A DNA stretch of 36,487 bases, taken from NCBI GenBank assembly GCA_018398765.1, contig JAHBMJ010002315.1:64001-100487 (forward strand), read 5' to 3'. The translations under genes and the position numbers were made by a program. The stretch comes from Chromera velia. Lineage: Eukaryota; Sar; Chromeraceae. Shown piece by piece: positions 22,007 through 32,125 of the stretch (positions are counted from its first letter, which is position 1; each line of letters starts with the position of its first letter). The notes below the pieces were generated by a model. That model ran no database searches, was not told the origin of the DNA, and worked only from the letters and a program-made list of their open reading frames with translations.

Positions 22007-22041
<35 letters not shown>

Positions 22042-22433
22042 GAATCCGAGACACGAGACGGGAAATAGATGAGTACACAAGAGAGAGAGAGAGATATGTG
22101 ACGTCTTGCCGGGTGTCAACAGACTCACTGTGGGAGACCGGAGAGAGCTGCAGATACATGCACGGCATTTGCCCCTTCTTTCCCTTCCGGCCTTCCATTG
22201 CCTCAAGTCAACAAAACAAACTTCAACAGAAAAAAGAAGAAGAGAAAGAATTCTCTGCTGGCAGGTGGACTGACGAAGAGCAACTGCGCACAGGTGGGTA
22301 TTTTGAGTGTCGCCTCTTTCTCGAGTTGAGAGAGGAGGTACTGCGAGTGGTTCCTCAACTGAAATCCTCCCAGAAACGCCTCCCCCACTTGCATCGTTCC
22401 TGCTTCCCTGCACACACAGAAATTCATACATGC

Positions 22434-22468
<35 letters not shown>

Positions 22469-25400
22469 AGCGCAAACAGTCGGACAGACAGACAGACAGA
22501 CAGACAGACCAGACAGACAGACAGACAGACAGAAACACAAACAATCGGACTCACAGAGACAATTAGATGAACCCAAAGCCCAGGCAGCCTCATCCAAATT
22601 CTGTGTCCAACAGTACGGGCCTCACACGTTCGGCATTTGTGACACACAAGTAACACAACTAAGCAGATCTCGGAAGACCTAGGAACCTCATTTCGCCCGC
22701 TCATAGGAAGAGGCCCCTGCCTGAACAACGGAACAAAGCAACGGACTACCCAACTGACCGACCGAGGGTAGAGACGTGCAGAGGCGGAGATGCCACTTCT
22801 GGAGGGCACCGCATGCAGCTGTACTCTGTCTGCAGTCTCCATGAATTCTGGAGTCAGGGCCCACGTGTCCGATGAGAACTCGGATGGCAGTTTGGGTCTT
22901 TTGTGTGTCTCTGCATTGTCGTAGAAGGACGTGGAGACCTGCACTGCCCCGAGTTTGAGGCCCCTGCAGTTAGAGAAGATGATCTCACTCGCGTACCCAG
23001 CCACGTCGAAGATCTGCCAGGTCTCCCCGGGTCGGGGCAGGAAGTCAGCGTCCTCGAGAAGGAGAGACCACACAATCTCCCCTGCTGCCACGGGGGGGGA
23101 TCCATCCGGTCCGCCTGGGAGGAGGAAATGGAGGAGGAGGAGGAGAAAGGGTTCGAAGGGCGAGGGAAAAAGCAAGGGAGACAAGAAATTAAAGAGATTG
23201 TGTGTTGGTGCTGCTAGACCAGAAAGTCAAAGAAACACCTGCATGCCAGATCTGGCCGCCCAGATGGCCTTTTGCTTGATGATCTCCCAACGTGGTCTTA
23301 CAAGGATATGACATCAACATTAAAGAGGCCGCACGTGTGCCTGAAGGCTATGGAGAGACCAACCTGAGGAGTGGACTTCGAGAGCGGAAAAGAAGGTTCT
23401 AGAGAGAGAGAGAGAGAGAGAGAGAGGGCGGGGGGAGGGAGGGAGAGTTAAACTGGGGAAGTCGAGAGAGAGACTTGACAGCAAGAGGCGACGTGGTAAA
23501 AGGAGGAACTTGAGAAGTTAGCAAACGATCGCACAAACCTGGAGGTGTTCCATTTCTCAAAGCGAATCTTCTCGCGGTCAAGCGACAGTGAGGTTCGTCT
23601 GTTTGAGTCGCCGTCAGATGCCTCAACCTCCATTGCTCCGCTGTCTCTTTTTCTGCCTCTTCTTTTGACATTTCTTGCTGGTGATCACTGCCAGATCTTG
23701 CCCTTCCTCTGTGAGGATCTCTCCAGAGGGCAATGAGGTCTACAGCTGCTGGACGTGAGAAGGTCATCTTGGCTATGTCGGAGGAAAGAGAGGCCACCTG
23801 CGTACAGGAGGAGGAAAGACAAAAGCGTGGAAAAGACGACCATTGTGCCGTATCGCAAAAGCAGAATAAGCGAAAATTTCCTTTTCTGGCAAAAAAGAAA
23901 GAATTCTCAGCAAGAATGATCAAGCTGCTCATCAGACATCACAAAGGCCCCTCTTGGGTTCATACATGAGAAATCAAATCTAATTCAACAGTTAAGAAGA
24001 GGAAGCGCAAAGTCGAGTCACGTACCCTTGTCACGCTCATCTTCGTCCTCCCCCCTCCGAGTTCTAACGGTGCCCCCCTCAGAATTGGTTCTGCCTCTTC
24101 GACCTTCACCTCTGCCCCCTGGCCCTCCTCAAATTTGGCATGGACCCCGAACGGCAGAAATCTGTTCATCATCCACTCGCCCTGCAAGCAAGTCAATATT
24201 GAATCAATAAAGAAAGGTGAATCTCTCTGACTTGACGGAAGAGAGACAGGCGAGGCAGTAGGCCCGAACTCAGGCACCAAGGTGTTCAAGAGACCGGACA
24301 AGACAAACAGCTTGTCTGCTGTGCAGATTCGAGTTCTCAATGTCGTGATGCGCGATCAACGATCAATGCACGTGTATGGGCATGTCTGAGGACAGGGGAG
24401 AGCAAAACATGTCGTCTTTTCATTTGCGCCTTCGCTCCGACAGGCCCACAAATAAAGCAGAGAGAAAAAGAGCAAAGTTTTGCTGAGAGCACCTTTGCAT
24501 CAGGCTGATGTACTGATGCCTGACTGAAAGCTGACTGACTGACTGACTGACTGCCGTTTGTGTGTCGGGTCTCCCTCCCTCGAAGGACACAAGTCCCGTT
24601 TTGACTTCTGAGAGTGCCACCGTCTCTCTCCTCTTGGCCTCACTTGCCGTCTCTTCAGGTATCGCGAAGAACCAATTTTCCAACTGGAGACGGAAGTCCG
24701 CTGCCAGAGACAGAGGAGAGACCCTGTAGGCCTGAACAGGGAGAGCGGCCTTGGGAGAAGAAACCAAAGAAGCATGGAGACGAGAGCCTCTCTCAGAGAC
24801 CTGCAATCGAATTTCAAGAAAGACAAAGAAGGAAAGACCAATTGAGAGAGACGAATTATCTATCCATGGGATTTCCTTTGACGGCAAAGACGAAAAGCGA
24901 AAAAGAGCAAAATGAGCACATAGAGACTGCCTGGGCGAAAAGGTGGAGAGGACCCAGAAAGAGTCAAAAAGTTGTTTATTGACTTTTGTTCACAATAAAG
25001 GAACGGTCCGTTTCATGGTTTTTCACCACAAAACTTACTTATTCCCTTCCCTACCTACCAGGCTGAAGAGGTCGAAGGATGACTCAGGAAGGAACTCTGC
25101 GAGGGACTCTGAGTCCAGCATGTCGTCTGCCTTCCTGAACACACGGGAGCCCAGAGCGTCCGCGTTCCTCAACACGCCCCCTGCCAATGTCTCTGGATGC
25201 AGCAATGGAAAGATCTGGTGGGACGCTGATACTTCCCTTTTCCTGACGATATGCGAAGGAGCACTTCCCTCAGTCGGCTTCGGGGCTGTGGCTTTCCTGA
25301 GCATCTCTCTTGTGGCTGCGTGTCTCCCCATGTGTGCGTTCATTTGAGGGTTGTTCTGAGGGATATGCAGGGCCCAGCAGAAGGGCCCGTCTTCGTTTGT

Positions 25401-25489
25401 GCACTTGTGGTCCTTCAGGGATGTCGCAGAGAGATCAATTGTGGACACCTGAGATCAACGCATCGACGTGCATAGAGAGGCGTAAATCA

Positions 25490-25532
<43 letters not shown>

Positions 25533-26024
25533 AGTATATACACTGACAGGGGAAGAGGAGAAAACCACAGAGGAGTTTGAGAAAAAAATGTATGGATTCC
25601 CAGTGTGCGGGCTGGCAGAAACGGGGACAGAGATTTCTCAAATGAGTCTTCGTACATGCATGCATGCATGTGAGTGAGTGGAAGTGCAAAAAGATTCGTC
25701 AAAGGGGGGGCAGAAGGAGCGCAGTGCTTTAAAGATACAAGATCAAGTTATTGGGCCCCGAAAAATGGGAGAAGGTGTCAAAGAGAGAAGGGCTTCTTGA
25801 GAGACGGGGCTGCATGTAGAGCATGAATGTAAAACGCCCTTCTCTGAGAGGTGACATATCTAGTCCAGTTTCCTAACCGTGAGCAGATCTCTTGCTGCGT
25901 CGATGGTTGTCTCTGAAGGGTTTGGAGCAAAGTTCAAAGCGCCCTCTGCGGATTGTGGGAGGAGTATTGTGTAGAGGAGGGCACATTTCAGAACGATCAT
26001 GAGAAAGGACGGATAGTGTCTCAT
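18300..26024 (-). CDS. Large secreted or endomembrane protein of unknown family with acidic C-terminus (12 exons)
   Basis: Family not recognised. Exons: 26024-25878, 25448-25059, 24800-24552, 24181-24026, 23797-23539, 23114-22763, 22407-22275, 21992-21905, 21495-21121, 20684-20334, 19919-19743, 19360-18300. All junctions are GT-AG, all phases agree, and the total is 3738 nt, or 1245 residues plus stop. Residues 1-28 are a signal peptide (hydrophobic FLMIVLKCALLYTILL, then small residues before GALNF). The N-terminal half is mixed alpha/beta in style with few cysteines (DFRLQLENWFFAIPEE; ETWQIFDVAGYASEIIFSN). The region 590-720 is charged and helical (ADLEAEGEFLALQMDNLAAA). The last ~350 residues are Ser/Glu-rich, with several poly-Glu runs and an acidic tail ending DFDLTFD. 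There is no KDEL-type retention signal. The structure is well supported by phase; function is unknown. Confidence 0.75.
22009..22038. repeat. (GA)n microsatellite in intron
   Basis: An uninterrupted AG dinucleotide run in the intron between exons 7 and 8 of the 12-exon gene, less than 20 bp from the exon 8 acceptor. On the coding strand it reads as a CT tract and may serve as the pyrimidine tract. A second short GA run lies at 22081-22094. Confidence 0.9.
22433..22531. repeat. (CAGA)n tetranucleotide arrays in intron
   Basis: Two CAGA arrays (22433-22466 and 22482-22531) lie just upstream of exon 7 of the 12-exon gene. On the coding strand they read CTGT, the same tetranucleotide that fills an intron of the ankyrin gene at 30.6-31.5 kb. 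Confidence 0.9.
23401..23426. repeat. (GA)n microsatellite in intron
   Basis: A GA dinucleotide run in the intron between exons 5 and 6 of the 12-exon gene. Confidence 0.9.
25492..25529. repeat. (CA)n microsatellite in first intron
   Basis: A pure CA run in intron 1 of the 12-exon gene, about 45 bp upstream (in gene orientation) of the exon 2 acceptor. The complementary strand reads GT, as in the transporter intron. Confidence 0.9.
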
Positions 26025-26923
26025 TTTGTGTGCCAATGATTGGACTGGCTGCTTCGGTATATACTTTCCTGTCGCGGTCCGATGAGTACTGTTGGCTTCT
26101 GGATGACTGATCAAGAGAGCAAGAAGAACAGTGGTGGTGCAGACTTTTCTATGTATTCGTTCGACTTTGGCTGTGCGCTGAGTCAGTGATTTGAATGCAT
26201 GAACAGTCGACTTGTCTGCCGAAGGTTCGGTTCCTTGCTGAGATCTATCTTTTGGGCTTTCTCGATCCTTTTGTCTCTCTGCTGCTGATTGTGTCAGAAC
26301 GAATGTCTGCTTTTTCGCAATAGAAACCCTATGCATACATCTCAAGCAGCTGATCGATGCAATGTCATGCAGCAGCAATGATAAAGATGATCAATGAATT
26401 ATATTTATATATATATATATATGTATGGACTGCATGGCTGTATCGGTGTTGTATCGCAGGTTTTTTTTTTGGTCTGAAAAAAAAAACAACAGCTGGCAAT
26501 ACAGAGCTCGCGTGATCCAGATGCCGGGCCAGCTAGCCTATAGCTATGGGCCGCTAGAGCTATGCTAGAGCTAGCTTCAGTTCCAAAAGTACTCGAAATT
26601 AAATATCTGGAATCCGTTTGATATCGTTTGATCGATGGGTCAGATCAACTGTCCGATGAAATCAGCAGGAGATGGCAGCCACAGACAAGGTTTCAGACAG
26701 GAGAACAACAGCTGGGGAAAGACCTCTAAGTGCTTCTACTGGTGTCGACTTGCTGCCACCAACTTTTCCTTTCTGAGAACAGGGTTTGGATACACTTGTG
26801 AATTGTCTTGGTAGACCGTCTCCTCTCCAGGAAGTGTCTACCGTGGTTTTCAACCTGAGAGCTTGGACTCAAATAGTTCCACAGTAGAAATTTTCTCTAG
26901 CAATCTCGTTTTTCTTTGAGAGG
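26025..26923. promoter_or_regulatory. Divergent promoter spacer
   Basis: This 0.9-kb gap separates the 12-exon gene (minus, ATG 26024) from the Lys-rich protein gene (plus, ATG 26924). It contains a TA-dinucleotide run at about 26400-26422, homopolymer T and A runs near 26461-26487, and a moderately GC-rich patch at 26510-26580. In the patch an 11-bp direct repeat (GCTAGAGCTAT/GCTAGAGCTAG) overlaps palindromic AGCTAGC copies. No gene is seen; the small minus-strand frame 26662-26853 lacks support. The bidirectional promoter role is inferred. Confidence 0.4.
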
Positions 26924-27472
26924 ATGAGCGCGAAACTCGAGAAGATGACAAAGGAGGAACTCATAACGTACGCGCGCTCTTTGGAAGAGAAGGTCGCCAC
27001 TGGAGACGGCGGGAAGAAAAGGAAGAGTCCAGCCTCGGCCTCTGCAAAGGCTGCCCCCCCGTCTCCTGCCTCCAACAAGAAGGCCAAGAAAGGCCCGACC
27101 CCACAAGAGATCAAATCCTTTTGCGGAAAGGTGAAGACAGAGGCAGTGAGAGAGATCAAAAAGGCAACGCACAACTTCTCGTCCAAGCCCTACACCTCCT
27201 TCTCCATCGGTATGGAGGAGTCCAATTCGAAGGAGATCTTTAAGTCCTTCGGATTCACCCCAGTGAAGAACAAGTTGATGCTTGACCCCGACGATGTCGA
27301 AAAGATGTTCGGAATTGACAAAATTGAGAACGTGAAGTCCAACCAGAAGGTCTGGATGATCGTGGGCCGCCCTCCCCCGAAGTTCCACGCTGTGGTCATT
27401 CAGTGCGAGGTCAAGATTGAGAAGCTTCAGTGCAAATTCAAATTCCGCACACAACTTCCTGAGCATTATTGA
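26924..27472 (+). CDS. Lys-rich 182-aa protein of unknown family, intronless
   Basis: A single uninterrupted frame from ATG 26924 (context GAGAGGATGAG) to TGA 27470-27472. Residues 1-26 are charged and probably helical (MTKEELITYARSLEEKV). Residues 28-62 are a Lys/Ser/Ala/Pro linker with clusters such as GGKKRK and NKKAKK that look like nuclear-localisation signals. Residues 63-182 read as a compact basic domain (TPQEIKSFCGKVKTEA, KSFGFTPVKNKL, DPDDVEKMFGI, VWMIVGRPPPKFHAV, KLQCKFKFRT). Codon use favours C/G endings, supporting real coding. A nuclear, perhaps nucleic-acid-associated role is inference only. It is divergent from the 12-exon secreted-protein gene and, unlike every other cellular gene here, has no intron. 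Confidence 0.75.
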   Translation: MSAKLEKMTKEELITYARSLEEKVATGDGGKKRKSPASASAKAAPPSPASNKKAKKGPTPQEIKSFCGKVKTEAVREIKKATHNFSSKPYTSFSIGMEESNSKEIFKSFGFTPVKNKLMLDPDDVEKMFGIDKIENVKSNQKVWMIVGRPPPKFHAVVIQCEVKIEKLQCKFKFRTQLPEHY

Positions 27473-28147
27473 GCATTGGGTCGTGAGCACCATACAGAGC
27501 ACTGGCAGCCTCTACACAGGCGGTCATTTCATTCTTCAGACGTTTGACAGTTCCCCTCTTCTAGCCTCCCAGTTTGTTCCGATTTGATGCTCGATTCAGG
27601 AGTCTCGGACTGGAGGCAGACGGGGGCATTGTCGTCATGGTGGCCTGACCGTCAGTGAGAGGGCAGGCTCATGGAACATTTCAGTGTGTTGGAGGGTATG
27701 CCTGCGATAGACTGTATCATAGACAGTCACTGCGACTCAAGTCTGCGAGTCTCGCAACACCAGGCCAATTAATACACAAAATGCGTTTTAAATCAAAAGG
27801 GGGTGCGTGCTACAGATGCATGATTGTCGACCCATGGTACGTGTATAACCGTTGCATGGTTTAGCTTAGTAGTGGTTTAGCCATTCGTAGAATTTGAACC
27901 CGTCCTAGGTCACGGTAGCTCTAAGCCCCAAGGGTAGCCCCAGAACCCTGAGAACCGTCACCCGTGACCCATACAAATTTGAATGACAATGTTATCAAGC
28001 AGTTAACAGATATGCTACCAGACATGTAGATAATAGTAGTATAATAATAGTTGCAGACTCAGTGACTCACTGACACTTATATACAACATTAGGTATAACA
28101 TATTTATGTAATACTTACTTACTTACTTAATTGTGGTTAAGCCTGGG

Positions 28148-28165
28148 GTCTCTGAAACCAGAGAC
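28148..28165. repeat. Perfect 7-bp hairpin
   Basis: GTCTCTG, loop AAAC, CAGAGAC. A similar 7-bp hairpin (TAAGCTG, loop CCG, CAGCTTA) lies at 28204-28220, and a 6-bp one (CACAGG/CCTGTG) at about 28367-28383. Confidence 0.7.
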
Positions 28166-28496
28166 AAATGGCAACCCATGCATGTAGTTGTAAACAAAAG
28201 GAGTAAGCTGCCGCAGCTTAGCCTGCTTCCGCAGGGATTTAGGATTAAGATTAGGATTTATGTCCGGAGGATTGACGAACCGGGGAGGGCCTACCCCAAT
28301 GCTGAATGTCCGACGTGCAGCTTCCAAGGAAAGCGCCTAGACGCATCAGACCTCCCTGGCCGGCCCACACAGGTCTAGCCTGTGCCATAAACGGTTTAAA
28401 TTGATGCATATGAACAACTACGTCCCTCCGCAGCCTAGGCTGAAGCTAAAGGCTGAACAACCGCACAAGACGCGCGTGCACTCATGTTATGGACTC

Positions 28497-28561
28497 CCAA
28501 GTAGGCTGTGGTAGCAGGATATAACTTCCAAGTATGTCTTGCCTGCTAAAAGCCTACTTGG
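28497..28561. repeat. Long two-part inverted repeat (11 + 7 bp stem)
   Basis: CCAAGTAGGCT (28497-28507) pairs with AGCCTACTTGG (28551-28561), and TAGCAGG (28512-28518) pairs with CCTGCTA (28542-28548), with only a GTGG/AA internal bulge and a 23-nt loop. The 65-nt fold is long enough to be a structured RNA or a small foldback element. No transcript evidence is available. Confidence 0.8.
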
Positions 28562-29324
28562 TATGATTTAGGGGGGAGACCGATAGGGACAGGAAGGCAG
28601 ATGATGAAAGGAAAGCTGCAGCAGCTGCACTGTCTACTCTGTTTGATGAGACGCTCCAACTCACTACCCTGTTATGATACTATGAGGGAAGGCCGGTTCA
28701 GGTAAAAAGGATACTGAAGGGGGGATGGAGCAAAGGGGACTTCCTGGTGATGCCTCACTTACAAACTTGTGGCCAGTATCTACGGTGCACTTCTGGGTAA
28801 TCGATCAGAAGAGAAGGCTCATGTGTGATCGAGGGGGTTCTGTCGGTCGATCTGACATTGTCTGACGGGATGACGTGCGCTGAACTTGAGTTTGGGGTTG
28901 CCACGACAATGGGTGTTAAACGATCGCGGAGACGGCATGAGATGGCACCTCACCGGCCTTAGGTCTGCAGGCCGGTGAAACTCTTTCACGTATATACGTA
29001 CGCGGGCGGACCCGCGCGCGCGCGGACCGGCCGGCCGCATGCAGCGGCCGAGCCGCGCGCCGGCGGCGCGTCGGAATTAAAATTCATGCGCGCAGAGCTA
29101 GGGCGTCGATCTCCGATCTCGCACTATGCCCCGGAACAAGGAAGATCAAGGAAGCACAGTCACGCAAGCCCAGTCTGTGCAGGCTTCGGTATGTTTGTAG
29201 ATCACCTCCAACTGATAGAGGGCCTTCGAAAAACCTGAGTCATGTATTAGAGACAGCGATTGTGAGGTGTCGAGGCACTAGAGCATTAAGTTCTGTTGCC
29301 GTCTCCGAATCCTTACGAGCCACA

Positions 29325-30605
29325 ATGAGCCGTCTGCAGAAGAAACTACCGGAAGAGCTTCTATCTGAATCGTCTCTGCGGTGGCTTCTCATCTTTTCTG
29401 CTGAGTCCAATGAGTGGAAACTTTTGCAGAGCTTGATCAACAGGGGTGCACAGCCTTTCGACGCAAGTGGAAGGGTCAGGCACACATGGAACCCTTTTGC
29501 TTCGAGGCTCGGTTCTCCCCTCCACACAGCCTTTCTCCCCCTTTACTCCCGCAGGAATGGTCACACGTCCTTTGTGCTGCTTGTCGGGAGGGAAAGAAGG
29601 ATGTGGTGAAGTTTCTTCTTCGTTGCGGGGCGCCACTCTTGGTTGAAGAAGGACAGGTGAGTGTCTCCCTTTCTCCTGCGTACGTATGTTCTCTGCCCTT
29701 CCTCCCTCTCCCCCTCTCTCCCGAGCGTGCACGCTCGCGCTCTCTGCCCCCTACCCCCCTCGCCTTTTCTTTTCTCTCTCTCCATCCCTCGCTCCCTCCG
29801 ACGCTCCTGCCCTCTTTCCTCTCTCACCCACTCTCTGTCTCTCTCTCTATATCTCTCTCGCGCACGCGCGCGGAAGCTCTGGAGAGAGTGATCGCGCAGG
29901 TCGTGGATACGAGTAGAAAAAGCTTTTTTCATCTTCCTCCATGCAGGACCTTCCCCTCGCGCTGCAGGACCGTCACACTCCTCTGCAAGCAGCGTGCGGT
30001 GGGGGGCACCTCCCAGTCGTGAAGCTTCTTTGTGGGACGGCGAGCAACAAGGGGAAGAAATTTATGCAAGCATTTTTCAAGGTCAGCTTGCACATGCCTG
30101 GACTGAATTCAGATTGCCCAGTCCTTCAAGGTTCTTTCGACGCCCCGGTCCAAAGGAGCCTGGTCTCAGCGGCTCTCTGCACTTTCTTTTTCCCTGTTCA
30201 CGGAAGGGCAGCACAACTCTCATATCTGACCGAGCTGAAGTTTCTTCTGCCCTTGTCCTCTGCGTAGGATGCACCTATGGAGGACGAAGTAAGTCCTCAT
30301 TTGTCACTTCAAGCTACAATTTTGGTATTGTTCTTGGACCATTCTACTGTCACGTTTGCAGGATGCTTTCGTGCACGGTGCGCCAAACAGAGAGCGTAGT
30401 GACATTGCTGCCTACTTGATGAGCCAGCAAGCCTGTCTTTCACGAGAAAAGGCTGAGCCTGAATCTCGCACCATTCTCTACACGAACCAAGACTCTGTTG
30501 AAACTCCTCGGCCAGCTGAACCCCCGTCCGTACCGCCTCCTCCGTCCCGCGGGGTTCATCAGTGGTTGGAGCCGCGGGGTTCTGATGAGACGCGCAGGGT
30601 GGGTT

Positions 30606-30638
<33 letters not shown>

Positions 30639-30784
30639 GTCTGTCTGTCTGTCTGTCTGTCCACCATGCCCCAACATACTTCGAGGGCAACACCCACGAT
30701 CCACTCGGATCCTCCCTCAGTCAGTTACGTGAAGGTGTCCATGAAGAAAAGAAGGGAGAAGAAGAAACACATAGTCTGTCTGCC

Positions 30785-30815
<31 letters not shown>

Positions 30816-31283
30816 TTTTGCATACACACGTCGCACACACATACATGCACACGCACACGCATTCTTTCCATCTGGGTGGGGGGGGCGAAAGAAGAGATCT
30901 AACAAGAAGAGAGTGGCCGGGGCTGAGAAACGATAAAGGGAACCCCAGAAAAGAGAAAAAAAGAAAATTCTTCGGCTGCTGACGGTTGCGGGGGTCTGGC
31001 TGCTGCTCCTGTTGTTGCCTCGGAAACAGAAAAGAAACGAACACGTCCAGATGGAAAGAGTGTGGAAGTGCAACGGCGTAAGGCTGCACTGCGCAAGGAA
31101 GGGCCACAGGGTACACGCTCAAGGCCTGGAGCTCTGGTACCCTTTCACTGAGAGAGCGCGCCAAAAGAAGAAAGAAAAAAACAGAAGAGAAAGAAGAAAG
31201 AGAAGAAGGGAAAGAAAAGACGACATAGTCCGTCTGTTTTAGCTTCATAAAGAGAAAGAAAGGCAAAGAAAAAAGAAGTCATG

Positions 31284-31320
<37 letters not shown>

Positions 31321-32085
31321 CGAAAGAAAGGAAGCGATTCGGAAAAAGTGAAGTGAAGAAAAGACGATATAGTCTGTCTGTCTGTCTGTCTGTCTGTGTC
31401 TGCCTGTTCTTTTTGTCTGTTATGTACATGAAGAAAAGAAGGGAGCAGAAGAAACATATGGTCTGTCTGTCTGTTCGCCTGCCTGCCTGTGATTGCCCGG
31501 CGCTGGATTTGAGTCTCAGTGGGGGGTTCTGCAGTCCATCTGCCTCTCTCTCTGTGAGTGTGTGTGTGTGTGAGAGAGAGAGAGGAAGAAAGAGAGGGTG
31601 TGTGTGTATACAGATGGGCGCGCACCTATGCGCCGCTTCTATGTGCAGGCGTCTCTGTCAGTATTCACGTTTGTGTCCGCGTCTCGTGGCATGCGCATGT
31701 GTGTGTGTTTGTTCGCGTGGGCGAGTTTGCCTGTGTGAGGGTCTTTGTCTGTGTGTGCCCTTCCGTCTTTGTGCGTCTCTTTTTGTGTATGTGTCCGCCT
31801 CTACGTGCTTTTGTCTAAGTTTGTGCCCGTGCATGCCTCTTCGAATTGCGAGATGAGCCTGCGTGTCTTTGTGCGTCACTTCGCTTTCTTCTTTCTCTCT
31901 TTTTCTTCTTTTGTCTCTGCGCGTGTGTCTTAGTGTCTGATTGCTGAAGCTAAAACCGACGAGTTATACGTGCGCGCGTCTCACATCTTGCGTTCCTGTG
32001 CCTTTTGTCTGTCTCTGTGTAAACCCACATGAACACCAATACGCGCTATTGCTTCTCAGTCTCTCGCTCTCTTTCTGTCTGTGTA

Positions 32086-32125
<40 letters not shown>

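Larger units (their letters stand above)
27473..29324. other. Intergenic spacer with clustered inverted repeats and GC island
   Basis: About 1.85 kb without a convincing gene. Between 27.9 and 28.6 kb there are several perfect short inverted repeats (listed separately). A short-period TTAC/ACTT run lies at 28113-28130. A very GC-rich, CpG-dense island occupies about 28998-29075, 250-330 bp before the ankyrin gene ATG. It includes CCGGCCGGCCGCATGCAGC, almost the same string as in the island upstream of the CAP gene. Short frames at 28127-28378 on both strands have no recognisable motif. Confidence 0.55.

Noticed and set aside
22433-22531. CRISPR-like or satellite array
   Set aside because: It is a plain CAGA tetranucleotide microsatellite inside a eukaryotic intron, with no spacers.
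21880-23184. Single 434-codon minus-strand frame with Cys/Leu/Ser-rich low-complexity stretches
   Set aside because: It reads through CAGA and GA microsatellites. Splicing into exons 23114-22763, 22407-22275 and 21992-21905 gives matching phases and removes the repeats.
27880-27990. Possible tRNA on the minus strand, suggested by a GGTTCAAATTC B-box-like string
   Set aside because: The bases around it do not form a T-arm stem, and no acceptor or anticodon arms could be built.
28233-28262. Telomere-like GGATTTAGGATTAAG run
   Set aside because: Only three degenerate units are present with no continuing array. It is more likely simple-sequence noise.
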